Shown: positions 24,609 to 38,944, counted from the stretch's first letter. The stretch: DNA of 64,000 nt from Phaseolus vulgaris (GCF_000499845.2 NC_023757.2:44203956-44267955), one strand, 5' to 3'. Notes: generated by a model not told the origin, from the sequence alone. Translations and numbers: made by a program.

Positions 24609-27600
24609 ATGTCCATGTCGGATTCCGATTCCTCCTCCTCCTCCTATGGCGCTGACTCCAGAAGTCTCAAACAAGTTAGCCGCGAGCGTAAGTATCTCTC
24701 CCTTTTTGTAGTTAATTTGATTCCCAATTCGCTTTTCTAATCAACTCGCATTAAGTTCCGAATCACTTCAAATATCTGTAAGCTAGTCAAACACTTTTTG
24801 CTTGGTTCTCTTTTCGCTATTGGTTCTGTTAAAGGAGGCTATATGCTCATTGCGTATTTTCTTACTCGTTGGTTCTGATCCGGTGAATAAAATACAATTT
24901 GCCCTTGGTGTATGTTTTATCTTTTGGGAGTGTTAACAGCTAAATGATAGAGCACGTCAATGCAAGTCAGCCGCTGGTGCGTTAAAATGTGAAGCGTGCT
25001 GGCACTGTCGCCTCTTGTGTTGTGGTAATGGTGAGCAACGGATTAAATTGGTTATGGAAATCTGCGAAGGTTGTACTTAATGGGGATCGGGATCTTCTAA
25101 TCTAGGAGCTAGGAATTTGCTAAGAGTGTTTTTCAGCCATTAGTATCTAGTTTCTGCACTTTTCTTGTTTGGGATGAAAATTGCTGCTTTTCTTTTCACC
25201 GATGAATTTACCCAAGCTGCAAGAAATACAAGGTTAATGCTAGTTTGTTTGATATGATGTTCTGCCTTAATGAATGTAGAAGTTAATTGTCAAAGGATAT
25301 TGCTACAGATATGTTTAAGAATCGGACTTCTATATGTGAGACTAGTATTCTGTGTCATAATATTCATAGATTCATGGAAATATGAGTGACAGAAATGATC
25401 TTTATGGTTTGTGGTGTTAAAAATAGGAACCATTTGAAGCTTCTTTTGTTTGGGGAACTATATCAGAGTTTTTTTTTATGCTGCACCGGTCTGAATTGCC
25501 TTGCTTGAGTCTATTTGACCGTATTTCTTAGTGGATATTAAAATTTGTACTTTAGACTTCTTTGGGATGTACACTTGGAAGCAAAGTTCTGGTTCTTAAT
25601 TTCTTCCCGTAATCTCCTTTTAGAAATCTAAGCTCACCTTTCTATGCCAAGTCTTTCTTTGTTGGTTTTGGATGAACACACTGACCTCTCACTAAATGCT
25701 GACGTTATGTGTTTTTCTTCAATTTGATACTTCTAGCCATTTATCTTTATGCTCTCTAGCTGCCGCATATTTGTTGTTTAGGTTGTTTGGTAATTTTTGT
25801 TCAAAGCTGGATCTGTTGGTGGAGCACTTTTTGAAATGCCTTGTCAGGGGTTTTGGGAAAACTGAAGAGAGTAAGTTTTTTGGGCAGCTAGGTGAGAGTA
25901 GTAGAAATTAGAATGTTAAGATGGCTTATGTTACAAAATGAATGTACGCGATTACAAGAAAATATTGGTGTAGCATGATTGAGTTAACTGGTTTGACGCC
26001 TACAAAGAAGGCCACTGAAAGTACCTGTTAGGAGAGTAGGTTGCATAGTTTGTAATCCTGTGAAAAAGGAATTGACAAAGACTAAGAAGACATTAGGGGA
26101 AGTTAATAACTGGAATCTCATGGTAAATAGTATCATGTGGTCCATGTAGTTGACTCGCTTAGTGGGATAAGGCTATTATTTTAGTATGTATGTTTTACTT
26201 GGAGCTTATGGTTAGAGAGGAATGATAGAGTTTTGGGACAATTTCTTGCTATTGAGCATTTTGTCTCTCCGGAACAAAGAGCTCGTCTGAATCTCGGCTA
26301 CACTGCCATTTTGTTTTTACTCTGTCTTAAATTGCTTTGCAATGTGTCTTTTGTATCCATTCAAGATAGAAGTGGTCTTCCTTATTCCCAGTGTCCTTAT
26401 GGTGTGTAGATCATAATTATTTTAGATGTGTCCTTTTAGCAAACATGTTCAGAAAATACAAGGTTTGGGTAATTTATTTGTTTTTCTTGTTTGTTGGCCT
26501 TTTATGCTTTTCATTTCTTAGTTGATCATCATTTTGTTTTTTCTTGTGCATCACATTTGTTCTCTAACTGTATATCTACTTATGACTCCCTGAAAGAAAA
26601 TAAGAGGAAACTACGAGATGAATGAAATTGCTTGAAATAATGTTCATTGTTCTTTAAAGAGTTATAGATCGCTCTGATACTTTACATTCCATATAAACTC
26701 ACCAAACTCAATATAGCACCATTTTATCCTTCTAGCTGATAGACTGAATAAAAGTTTTAAACTCAATAATACAAATATTTGAAGTCAGTAATTCCTTTGC
26801 AAGGATTACATATTTTTGTAATTTTTCTTTCTTTTAACATTTTTATCATAAATTGCTTAAAACTTAACCTTGACCAATTGCTTTTCTGATCTGATTATTC
26901 TTAATTTCCGTTTATGGCAAACTTTCTGCAGGATTATTACATGAAATGCTCAGGTCAGCAAAAACAGGGGATTCAAAATCTACATGGAAGGTATAAGATG
27001 CTGTTAGTGAAATGAATTCTGCCCAAGTTTTTTACTTCGCCATAGATACAGATGGATCACCCTTCTGTCTATTTTGGCTTTAGTTTGCAGTTTCATTCTA
27101 GGAACTTTTAGCAGAAATTTAATTTTATGATGCTGATGATTGGATGAATGGCAGATTTAGCAAAATCAAATCTATGAAGTATTTCACCTCGTACTCAATT
27201 AGCTAAATCATGTTTTTGGAATGGTTTCTCAATTCATTGGATCTATAGCTATGTGCTGCATGTCCAAGTAATTACTAGTTATCAGCTTAGCATAGTTTCA
27301 AGTGGGATTATTGTGAAAAATTTATCATTTTTCTGTAACTACGATTAACTATCGAGCAGCAGAGTTTGATGACTGTGCCTTTTTTACTATATCATCGGTT
27401 TGGTTTAGCTAAAATAAGAGGAATGATTTTGTAAGGAAAAAAAAGGGAAAACGTCACATTTTGAAATCTTTCAAAGTACTAAGGGTAAAGACAAAGTTAT
27501 GGGTCCCACAAAAGAAGTGTTTCTTTCTAAATTAGAAAGAACAGAATATGAAAGCTTTTGTAAATTAAAAACCGCAAATGACTTATTTTTATCACAAATC

Positions 27601-30600
27601 ATTTTTTTATGTAGGCATTTATGTCATTTTACCCATATTTTTTCCTTTGCGTTCTATACAAGTCATACAAGAGGAAGTAAATTTTTTACACCTTTTCTTT
27701 TCTCTCACTTTCTTTCCTAAACCAAACATAACCTAAATATATGTTCTTAGACGAGGGGTACATGATGAAAGCTTGAAAAACTAATGAAAATGAGACATTA
27801 GTGTGTGATAGAGAAATGGGGGATGAGTTTGGAGACAAGGTTGTCTGTTATGACTGTTAGAGACATAATTTGATTATGTTAGAGACATAATTTGATTATG
27901 TTAGAGACATAATTTGATTATGTTAGAGACATGATTTGATTATGTTAAAGACATGATTTTATTATTTTAAAGATGTGATTTTATTGCATTAAATAGGGAG
28001 GTATAATATGATAGGAAAATATCTTACCAAATATTTCCCATTATTATATTCTTAGAAAGTAAACTTCAAGACTAATACAATCTCATAAAATAGGTTTGTT
28101 AGGTGAGGTTTGTACCTACTTATATACCATAATTTGGTCATATATTTGTAGTCAATATGGAATTTCCAAACACCTCTTCACACCGAAGACTAAACATCTT
28201 GAGTGTGAGATTAAATATTTATGGGTGGTTTGATAGTGACTCAATCATGGGTAATACGATAGAAATAATAAATATTGTTAGGATAGACTTTGATACCATA
28301 TTAGAAAGTGGACTTTAAGCTTAACTCAATCTCACAAAACCTACTTATAAGGTCGTATTTTTGTGCACCTACTATATGTTATAATTTGTCCATTTCTCTA
28401 GTCAATGCGTCTCTTCATTATAAATAAGAATACTCATGCGTACAAAACACAAAATTCATTATATTCCTTCTCGGTTTCTCTCTTCTTAACATGGTAATAG
28501 AACAGTACCAATCTCCGTGACCTGTTTTGTCACTAATCCTTTAAACAATGACATTTAGCAGTTTATTGGGACGAGCTCTTTATTATCTTTAATTTATCAC
28601 TGCTGTGGAGTAAATAATAATTTTTTGGGATTTCTATTACGTGTTTCTGCTCAGTGTACTCTCATTGCTATGTATGTAGAGTGATTTTAGGACTTTGTAA
28701 TGTTCTTTCCTTTAAATGTATTTTTCTTATATGCTTTGGTGTAGGTGTGTTAAATTTTGAAACCATTCATGAACCTTTATTAGGCAGCATAATCTTTTGC
28801 AATAGTTGGTTTCATTACATGGTGTTAGAGTGACGATGAAGTGGTCTAGAGTTTTAATTCACACACATTCATTTATTTTTCAAGGAAGCTGCTTGAGCTT
28901 GAAAAAGACTAAAAACATCATGCTTCATTTGTTTACCATCTTGTATTGGTTCATGAGTTGTTTGCTTGCAGGTACTAATAATGGACAAACTCACTGTAAA
29001 GATAATGTCTCATTCTTGCAAGATGGCTGATATCACTGATGAAGGCGTTTCATGTAAGAATCACAAGTTTGATTAACCATGTTTGTTCTGTCCACTGTCA
29101 GTGGAAGACCTTCTATTAATTTTCTACGATTTGGGTTGAATACCATGGTTGTTTTGTTATTCTCTGATATTCAAATGTAAAATTGTTACTTATCCTCCAA
29201 AGAATTCAATCTGAATATATGCTATTCAAGATATTTAAGATCTTTTAAACGTGGTTAATTTTCTGTTAGTTTGTTGTGTCTAATACTTCTCCTTTTGCCT
29301 GCGCTCTCCCTCTACTAAAAATTAAAAGAAAAAGTTACCTAAACAAAGAGTTAACAAAAGAACATTTGTTTCCTTTCTAGCTTCAGGATTTTGAGTGTAC
29401 CAGTAATGAAGAAACTGGTGGATTGGTAAATATATAGATAACAAGGTGTTCCATGTTCTTCTATTGTATTCATCTTGTAGAAAAATAACTTAATTATAAA
29501 TGTAGGAGTATGCTTACACCTTTTACCTTGTTCAACTATGTATGATATCATTCCTTTTTATATGACATTTGAACTGTGGGAGAAATTTGATTCTTCACGT
29601 ACTAATCGCTGATATTGGAATGGAAAGGAAAGAATTGAAATAAAATGGGAAGTGAAGGGGAAAAATTGAATGGAATGGAGTTGCTTCCCTTTGTTTGGAT
29701 AATTAACCAGACAAGAAAGGAAAAGTTAAAGTTTTAATACAACCATTATAAAAATTTAATTAATTATACTTTGGTTCACATTCCAATTTAGTGGGGAATG
29801 TAGTTTAACAGATTCCCTATATTACATCCCCATTCATAAAGCTTCTACCTTCTGAACAAGGGGAGTTATTTCCTTTCCATTCAACATTAGCTGCCTCTGA
29901 TTTTAAGATTTGATGCTATTTTTGTGCCTTCAGAAATTTAATTGTAACATAGATGTTTTCACCCTTGTTAAACTTGAAGCTTTGTGCTTTGATTACACTT
30001 CTTGTTCAGCTATATGTTTTAATGAACAACAATCATTCCATTAAAGAAATATTTTTCTTAGTTTGGATTTAATTAACATGTTTATGGAAGATAATTATCT
30101 CGTAACCCATATTTTGCATCACTAGTTCTAATTCTTGGACGGTGTAATATGTTTTTATATTTGTAGTGGTTGAAGACATATACAAGCGAAGGCAGCCGTT
30201 GCCCGCCATGGATGCTATATACTTCATACAACCAACCAAAGACAAGTACTTGTCCTTTCTCCAATGTTTGTGGTGGCATATTTAGTGATTTCTCTTTAAT
30301 TAATTTGAGGTTGCTCACGGATCAGAAGCACAATAGAAGTTGACTTAAAAGCTGATTTTTCTGTTGGTCTGTCATGGTTGCTTTTTGCATGATTTCTGTT
30401 AGTTCTACAGGAAAAATTGAAGTTCCTCATGCTGAAGATTATTGTTTGGCAACATGTGAAAAATACTTGTAGAGAAGTGATTTTGTGTTAATACTGGCCA
30501 AGAAAACAAAAGGAGAGATTGTTTTGTTGATAGTTTTCAGTTTTAGCATTAATGTATTGAAAATGTGTAATTAATTTTGTTGTGCATGTCTATCGGTATG

Positions 30601-33600
30601 TATATTTCAGAGTCTCTTTTGAAGTATGTCTCTAATGTCTATACACATGCGAAAAGTAATTTTTGTTAGTATGATTCCCTATCTCCTGGTTGAACATAAA
30701 ATCTCAGTGATTATAGGGTTCTAAATTTGAGAGTATTACTTTCTTTTTCCTTTAGTCTCTTATATTCTCTTGCAATTAACTCTTTATTTTATTCTTTATG
30801 AATGTGATTCTTTGTTTAACTTCCTCCCTCGTGTTTACTTTTAAATATTTCATGAATTATACTGTATTTATTTTCTCTTATCTACAAAATGTATCATGAC
30901 ACATAACTATTTTGTTATTCTTTCTCTCACTCTGTCACTTTTCTCTCCCTTTTACTGACGCACAAATATACAAGTTAAATGATAAATATTCTGAACTGTT
31001 GTGGCTGTAAAATGGTCCTATTCAGCTTTGGTGGAGGTTTAAGTTAACCTTTATGAAGTAGGCTTTTGTAGAATTGTTCCATGCCTAATGATTTCCTTGT
31101 TCATTTTTGTTGGCAGCATAACTATGTTTTTGTCAGACATGTCTGGAAGGAAACCATTGTACAGGAAGTATGTGATCTTTCTATATCTCCTTTGAGTGCA
31201 AGTTCATGTTGACTTTTGCTAATTGGCTTTCAATCCTCTTTTATTCTGGGTTTGTAGGGCATTTGTTTTCTTTAGTTCACCTATTGCCAGAGAATTGGTT
31301 ATGGAAATTAAAAAAGATGCGCAGGTGTTGCCTCGTATAGGTGCTCTAAGAGAGGTGAAATTTTATTTTATTTTGGATCTACATGGAAATTGAATTTTCC
31401 CCCAAAAATTCAATTTTTTCTTATTCTCATTTTGTTACCTCATTTCAATGTAGATGAACTTGGAGTATTTTACCATAGACACTCAGGTATGTGGTTGTAC
31501 ATTTGTAGTCTATATCACTGCTTGATCACCATAGTCTTCAATGATTGTCATTATGTCATCACTTTTCATATGAATAAAATTACTGTCCTTTTGTTTTCAT
31601 TGAGATTAGATAAAAGAATTGAAAAGCTGTATTTTCTGATTGATTGATATGTAGAAGGGGTACAACAATATATAAATACAAGGTTGGTTGAAGATAAGAA
31701 AAAGATTCAGCTAAATCTAAAGTTAGATAAGGAAATGATTTAGCTATTTATACAGCAAATGTCCTAAAAATAGGCTATTATTATTAACATAAATGCAAAC
31801 TATATCTCCTTGTTAAACTAAAGGAAGTAGAGAGAATTGAGCTGAAACCGTGTTTTCTGAGACTGCTTTATTTATATTGATATAAAATGGAATCAATACA
31901 ATAAATAGAGGAGATATGATATTCTTTAACAATAAAGATATGATAGGGAATAAATACAAAATTCCTAATAATAGATATATAATCTAGATATTCTGGATTC
32001 TGAAAGATTATAAGATATATCCTTGATTATAAAAGATCTAAATCTTATTTCTATAATTATAACACTTCTAAATCTGCAACACGACAGTAACAAAATCTCT
32101 GCCACATCTGAGCAGTTTTCAAAATTTATGACATGTTGGATTGCAACACACGTTTGTCCAGTTCAGTTCCACATAGCCATTGTTAAACTATAGGAAATAG
32201 TTGAGCTGAAACCTATGTTTCTAAGACAACAAGAGTGCTATATTTATATTGAGAAATCAGAATCAATACAATAAATAGAGGATATTTGATATTTTCAAAT
32301 AATAAATATATGATACGAGAATAAATATAAACATTTCTAATAATACGTGTATAATCTTGACATTCTTGATTATAGAAGATCTGTGCCTTATTTCTATAGT
32401 TATAAAAGCCATGAATGAGAGTGTCAAGTGACGGACAATGTTCTTTTAGTTAAATTGATTAGAATTTGTTAGCTGTTAAAGAAAACCTTCCTCAGAGTTC
32501 AGATGCAAAGTTTGTTATTCAATGCTAAATGAATTGAACAAACAAAATATTTTTATTGCTGCATCTGTAAAATTAGAAGGATTACTAGTAGTAAGTAAAT
32601 CAATGTTTTATCGAAAATTGGAAGTACTATGAGATATGAGGATTGGAAATCCTATATTGTGTGCAAGTTGGCAATTTTAATCATTCATGCATATTGCCTT
32701 TACAATATCTCACCACCAACAGAAAAAATGATTGTAGAGCTACATTGTTGTAACACTAACTTCGTGAAACCTGCTTGTTGAGGTTCTTTCCCCTAAGGGA
32801 AAATATATTAGCCTTCATAAATATGCTTTTTATGATTTATTTGTCAATCTCTAATGTCATCATCATCCCATTATTCTGTGTCCTCATTCTTTTGCTGGTA
32901 TTCTTTGTCATGATAATATAGGGCTTCATTACAAACAATGAAAGAGCTTTAGAGGAGCTATTTGGGGATGAGGAGAATAATCGAAAAGCAGTTGCATGTT
33001 TAAATGTGATGGCTACTCGAATTGCTACTGTTTTTGCTTCATTAAGAGTATGTAATCAATGCTTTGCTCTTTGTGACAGAAATTCAAAAGTTGTAATTTA
33101 TAATCTTTAATTGTTCAAACAAAGATTGAGAACCCTTCTCTATTATGTAATCATCTTTCTAGGAGTTTCCTTTTGTCCGCTTTCGTGCTGCGAAGTCTCT
33201 AGATGCAACCACAATGACTACCTTCCATGATCTTATTTCTACAAAACTTGCTGCTGGTGTCTGGGACTGTCTTATGAAATATAAAAAAACTATACCTAAT
33301 TTTCCTCAGACTGAGACCTGCGAGTTGCTCATCATTGATAGAACAATTGATCAGGTTTCTTATCTCCGTTTTCCAGTCACGTACATGTATTATTTCAATA
33401 AAAATGTTATTATATTGCTTATAACAGGGATGCTATTCTGGATATGTAGATTGCTCCTCTGATACATGAATGGACATATGATGCCATGTGCCATGATTTG
33501 TTGAATATGGAGGGAAATAAATTTGTTCATGAGGTATTCTACAATTTCAATTTCCCCTCTAAATTGTTATGTTCACTTTCTTGTTATGAATGCAAATCTA

Positions 33601-36600
33601 CTGTATTCTTAAGGTTCCTAGCAAGACTGGTGGTCCACCTGAGCGAAAAGAGGTTCTCTTGGAGGATCATGATCCTATATGGGTTGAACTTCGTCATGCA
33701 CATATAGCAGATGTATGTCCTGCTTTTTTATTTGATTTTTGTAGTGTTGGCTTTATTGTTTACTATTTAGCGTCATCTCTTCTATTTACCAATTAGCAAC
33801 ATGATATTGATGGCCTTGCCAGGCTAGTGAACGACTGCATGAGAAGATGACCAGCTTCATTTCAAAGAACAAAGCTGCACAAATCCAACATGGTTCAAGG
33901 TCAGTCCTAATTTTGTGTGAATTTTTCATCATTGACATATTGTGATCTAAAAGGATATTGATTTTCACCTAATTGTATTACTGGTGTAAAATATAGTGTA
34001 ATTTTGTAATTCTTATCCCAAGCTTTTTATGACTTGTGGCAATATGAATTTTTTATTGTTTTTTATGCATAATGGTCTAGTCATGTTAGAAAGAAACTCT
34101 TTTTTTTTTTTCTGTATGTGTATGTGTACGTGCATGCTGGGGCACATACACAGAGTGTTGATGCTTCTGTTTATCTATCACCTTTAAATATTAGAGTCAG
34201 TTCACACCTCTATTTACCACAAATATCACATTTGAATACCATTTCACATTGATATTTGGACCGTGTGAGTGTATAATTTGACCAGTTTGAACTTGTTTAG
34301 CTGCTGTCCAAAATGTGGGTTGAATTGAAGAGAATTACCTTCCTCACTTCTTGAACTTCCCATTGGACATTCAACCCCTCTTTATTTTCTTTTACTGTTA
34401 TCATTTTGTCACTCACGTAGTTTTATCCAAACATTATCTGAAAATATATTTTTGCATGGCCGAGTTGCACGATTTAAAACTTTATCATGAATGTCTAATA
34501 ATTAATAATTGTTGGAGAGGGGAAACAGCTAAGTTGAAAAGTAAACATGAAACTAACAAAACTCAAATTTTCACCTTTCTTCATTCAGATCTGTACCATT
34601 TATAGCATTTTTCTTATATTTTTATATCAGTTGACACATCCATTCCTGCAAGAGCTCTTTTGGGCTAAAAGCATGGAGAATATACCAGCCCACTTTACCT
34701 TGTGTTAATATTCAATTTTTCTGTTTAAAGGAATAGAGATGGATGGATCAAACTGTGACCACTTGCTCATAAAGGATTTGATACCAATCAAGGACCGATT
34801 CTTCTAAAAGCTAATATATACTGTGTACTGTAGTGTAAAATAGTCAAGTCCTTGATTTGAAAAATAACCTGAGGCGTACTAATTTTCTTGATTAAATAGC
34901 TTAGCCCTCGTAAAATTTAACTAGGCCTAGATCTGTTATTGATCTATTTATGCATTATCTAGTTATTGTCATCATAAACTTCACACAACTTTGCATTTCA
35001 TTTAGAGGTAGTGGTGAAATGTCGACAAGGGACTTACAGAAGATGGTTCAAGCACTTCCACAATACAGCGAGCAAATCGACAAGCTGTCCCTCCATGTAG
35101 AGGTTAGTTCTGCTGTAATGCAATCAATGATGTCCTCTCCAAAAAAGACTACTACTATATTATATGCTTTTCTTTTTAAAAAGAATGTGCTATCTTCACT
35201 TGGAAGCTCGGCAAGAGACTTTCTAAGGTGTGCTAATATACCCCTTTTGAAATTTTTATTTTACACTTAGGTAATACCATATTTTTGTTGCATGTAGGTT
35301 AGTTGGGCATTTGTTTGAGTTTTGTTTTTGCCCTTATTACCATTTCCCTATTTAGACAAAGAAAAAGAAAGAAAAGGAAAGTGACATCATAAGTAATGAC
35401 CTTTATTTATTTATGTCGAGGGAATGAGAATGTTAAATGGAATGGACAAAATTTGGGTGATATTAGGGACTAGATCAAAATTTAAGAATTTTTATAGACA
35501 AAAAACATTTAACCCTCTCCCATGTTAATAATTTCCTTTGTGCTATCGTGTATCTTTGAGCAGCAGCATAGAAGACAAGGTAACCTTGATTTAACAATTT
35601 GATAATTCATTCCTATTTCGCGAGCATTAGAATTGTTTCCCAATTAAACTAGAGCTAGATGTGTGAACATTTAACAGTACTGCTTAAAAGTTTATGTCTA
35701 TTCAAAATTTTAGTTGTTATCTTGCAGTCAAATAAATGAAGGCATAATATTATGCTGGGTAACATTTTCCATTCTTGGTCTTGGTATCCACCTACACATT
35801 AAGATTATGGCAAAGACAACCCCCCACCCCTCAACGCCCTATTAGATTTTAATTGGTTAAATGAATTTATTTTATTTTAATAGTGGAAGGGGCTGTCATC
35901 ATGATTTTCATACATGTGTATGAATGATGAGCTTGTTGTCCAGATTGCAGGAAAAATTAACAGAATTATTAGGGAGTCAGGACTTCGAGAACTAGGGCAG
36001 CTGGAGCAAGATCTTGTTTTTGGAGATGCAGGAACGAAAGAAGTGATCAAATTTCTGACTACAAATGAAGTAAGTAACTCTAAGATGGCAAATGAAGAGG
36101 GTGTATCTTGTACTAACTTAGTGGACGGGATAAGGAAGTTTTTTATTGTTGAAAAATGGTCATGAAATTAGAAATAAAACCTTGTTTTCTATTTATTAAA
36201 ATTCTTACGAGTACCATATTTATGCAGGATACAACACGTGAAAATAAGTTACGCTTGTTAATGATTCTCGCGTCCATTTATCCTGAGAAATTTGAGGGTG
36301 AAAAGGGTCTGAATTTGATGAAGGTGCAGTTTCTTTAGATTTGGTGTCAACTGCCTCCTGCTGTTCATTTAAAGTCAAATAATAAATACTGTCATCAATG
36401 ATGGTATTGTGCAATAACCTTGTAACCTTACTTTTTTTTTCAGGTAGCAAGGTTGACAGATGATGATGCAATTGCAATAAATAATTTGAGAATGCTTGAG
36501 GGAGAACCTGATACCAAAAAGACTTCGATGAGTTCTTTTGCTCTGAAGTTTGATATGCACAAGGTAAAGGTAATTTATAGTTTAAATTATATTATTTTTC

Positions 36601-37991
36601 AGTGTTAAGTTATTTCTTAAAAGTGTTTCTTTAAATTGTCAGAAAAAGCGTGCAGCAAGGAAAGATCGTTCTGGCGAAGAGGAGACGTGGCAGTTGTCAC
36701 GTTTTTATCCCATAATAGAGGTACGAAGTGAGTTGAAAATTTTCCCCACATAAAATGTAATTTTTTAAATTTTTATTGGGGGGATGTAAAACTAAGGTTG
36801 AACAATCTTCTTTCCTTATTTATTTATTTATGAACTTTTGGCATGATAAGTGAGCCTATGATTTTTTCTAAGGCCTAAAGGATCAGATGTAGTCGGTTAT
36901 TTAAATATTTCTACAAGCTAGGTTTTGAATAGAAAGGGCACTTAGTCAGCTATTGGTTATTTTCTATTATGTCTTACGGTCTTCGTCTCACCGTATTATT
37001 AAGAAAATGAAGGACACCATGTTTTCATGCTGTGATATTTTAAATTTATAACGTTATCTCTATCATGATCTTTTTAAAGCTTTCAGAGCCTCATTTGGTG
37101 ACTGAATGGTTCACATTTTTCAGGAACTCATAGAAAAGGTTAGCAAAAATGAATTATCGAAACAGGACTATCCTTGTCTAAATGACCCTAGTCCAAGTTT
37201 CCACGGTACACCTTTAGCTGGACCAGTAAATCACCATCCTCCTGCTCATTCGATGAGATCAAGGCGCACACCAACTTGGGCTAAACCTAGAGGCTCTGAT
37301 GATGACGGATATTCAAGGTTTTACTTTCTTTTTTCCTTATTACAAGTCATGAATATAAATAGTTCTAATGAAATCAGTCGTTTTTTTTCCTCTTCATTTA
37401 TATGAGCCCGTTTGCCACCACCGTTTTCTTCCCAGCTTGAGCTGTGTACTTGTGTTCGATACGAGTTTGCTATTATTAGATAATTTGTAGGGGACTATTG
37501 AGTATCTGTTGGAATTGCATACTAGAACCCCACCCTTTTCAAAGCTCAATTTAATTTTAATTTTTTTCCTGTTGGCCTATAGCGATCCGGTGTTAAGACA
37601 TGCATCCAGTGATTTCAAGAAGATGGGGCAACGAATATTTGTATTCATTGTTGGTGGAGCGACCAGATCTGAGGTTTGAACAATACTTTGATAACAAGTT
37701 GTTTTCACTCTTTTCCCTTTCAGCTTTTCTGGTCTGATACGTTGTTTAATCATCAGCTTAGGACTTGTCACAAGCTTACTGGTAAGCTGAGAAGGGAAGT
37801 TATTCTGGGCTCGTCTAGTATTGACGATCCTGCACAATATATTACGGTAATGAAATGTTTACCTTTTTCTTCAAGTCAAGAGTGTTCCTTATTTTGCAAT
37901 TTTGTATAACCGCCCTTGTATACCGCCTTTCTTGTAGAAATTGAAGATGCTAACAGCACAGGAACCTTCATTAGATGATCTCCAGATATGA
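24609..37991 (+). CDS. SEC1/Munc18 (SM) protein, KEULE/SEC11 type, 21 exons
   Basis: Exons: 24609-24687, 26932-26990, 28972-29053, 30167-30245, 31117-31167, 31258-31354, 31454-31486, 32922-33047, 33163-33354, 33450-33533, 33614-33712, 33823-33899, 35006-35102, 35944-36069, 36228-36323, 36444-36563, 36643-36720, 37124-37317, 37583-37673, 37757-37846, 37938-37991. All introns are GT-AG and the sum is 2004 nt, one frame, 667 residues, the length of Arabidopsis KEULE. SM proteins clasp syntaxins and promote SNARE-driven membrane fusion; KEULE works with KNOLLE at the cell plate in cytokinesis. Hallmarks: Ser/Asp-rich start ([11 protein letters not shown]), [29 protein letters not shown] (about 255-269), [42 protein letters not shown] (about 572-582) and [12 protein letters not shown] near the end. 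The paralogue (SEC1A/B or SEC11) cannot be fixed without alignment. First ATG chosen; a second lies two codons on. Confidence 0.95.
27855..28503 (+). mobile_element. Copia-type LTR plus primer binding site, in SEC11 intron 2
   Basis: Starts near TGTTAGAGACATAATTTG and ends ...CTCTTCTTAACA at 28491, followed by TGGTAATAGAAC, a decayed form of the tRNA-iMet primer site (TGGTATCAGAGC) that normally follows copia 5' LTRs. ATTATAAATAAG near 28418 is a good TATA box. The 5' end consists of about six tandem 22-bp units GTTAGAGACATAATTTGATT plus AT (27856-27987). No gag or second LTR is seen, so only a fragment remains. Left border is uncertain because of the repeats. Confidence 0.7.
28053..28415. 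repeat. Two direct copies of a dispersed repeat inside the LTR
   Basis: Copy A (about 28053-28175) and copy B (about 28302-28410) share TTAGAAAGT(G)GACTT, AACTCAATCTCA(C/T)AAAA, CTTATAAGGT, CACCTACT-TATAT and TAATTTG(G)TC...TAGTCAAT. They are in the same orientation, about 250 bp apart. This sequence type is common in introns and promoters of bean-family genomes. Probably a later insertion into the LTR. Confidence 0.6.
29617..29882. mobile_element. Possible small inverted-repeat element in SEC11 intron 3
   Basis: The left end GGAATGGAAAGGAAAG and the right end TCCTTTCCATTC are inverted copies about 265 bp apart, with GGGAAGTGAAGGGG/CCCCATTC-like subterminal matches. No target duplication was found, so class is open. 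Confidence 0.4.
31811..32407 (-). mobile_element. TRIM-like element: two short LTRs around 116 bp, in SEC11 intron 7
   Basis: Two similar direct copies, 31811-32064 (254 bp) and 32181-32407 (227 bp), enclose only 116 bp. Copy 1 has TGTTAA...ATAACA ends. Shared blocks: TTAAACTA(A/T)AGGAA, GAGCTGAAACC, TTTATATTGA, GAATCAATACAATAAATAGA, TTATTTCTATA(A/G)TTATAA. A TATAAATAAAG box on the minus strand (copy 1) suggests minus orientation. No coding sequence, as expected for terminal-repeat retrotransposons in miniature; a collapsed larger element is also possible. No matching target duplication and no good primer site were found. Confidence 0.6.
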
Positions 37992-38940
37992 CTTCACAGA
38001 CTCACTGGAAGATGATCTACGTGTTGTAACCATATTGTTTATTCATTTACTGTAACAAATTCTTTGGACATTTGAGCTGTGGTATAGCCAAGCCACTGAC
38101 TATTAAAAAATGTGCATATGTTAGGAATTTTTCATTGGTTAGAGACAATTTGTTTTTGACAAAATTCTGGTAAATGCTATTCGTTGGAGCAACACCTTCG
38201 TTAAATAGTCGTTTTACAAGAATTGGTTGCATTCCATACCAAAAAGGGTGTTTGTTTCTTCACTCCGCGTATTTTTTGGGTCACCTTCCACAGAATGGCT
38301 TTTTGGAATGTAATTTTAACATCCTGAAAAACCTATTTCAGAATAAATGGGTGGTGGTGATTCAAGAAATATTTCGGTGCAGGGAAGTTGAGTTCCATAA
38401 AAAGAACACATCTTTAATTTATTGAGTCACGTAAGGATTTACTTGTATGGAGATAAAAAAAAGCTTACTCGGAGAATAATATTTTGACTAACAAAGGGAA
38501 GGGCTTCCCACTTTAGCTAATAACATACATGTACTCAAGTATATTCGACCCTGTCTTCTTTAATTTAAGATCGGAAAAAGTTATGATGTATAGACTATAA
38601 ATAGCGCAGGAATAAGTGCTTCCTAATAATCACAAAATTAAAATACTTAGAAAGCTTTTTAGAAATTTGTGATTCTTATAAGATTTTTTTTTTTTGAATT
38701 GTGTCCTCTAAATTAATTATTTTTTTACCAACTTATTTTTAATTATTTGGCGATTCGTTCTTGTAGCCCATAAACAAGAAGTATGGTAAATTAATAAGAA
38801 AATGGCCGAATATCTTCAGTCCTAAAAGGCCTAAGGAATTGATTTTTGGATTTTAATTACAAGTGCTATAATGGTTTGTGGGTACATTGAAATTTTCATA
38901 TGTTATGGTGTGGACTACTTAAAGGTTATAATGAATACAT
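37992..38940. other. 3'UTR of the SEC11-like gene and downstream spacer
   Basis: The sequence after the stop (37989-37991) is T-rich and should include the 3'UTR. No further gene or RNA recognised up to the LTR fragment. Confidence 0.5.
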
Positions 38941-38944
38941 TGCT

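Noticed and set aside
27840..27990. Regular 22-bp repeats considered as a CRISPR array
   Set aside because: Units abut without spacers, and the sequence is a plant gene intron; a tandem array in an LTR explains it.
34200..34950. Possible separate gene in SEC11 intron 12 (frame 34351-34605)
   Set aside because: No domain; the intron is bordered by clean splice sites of the SEC11 gene.
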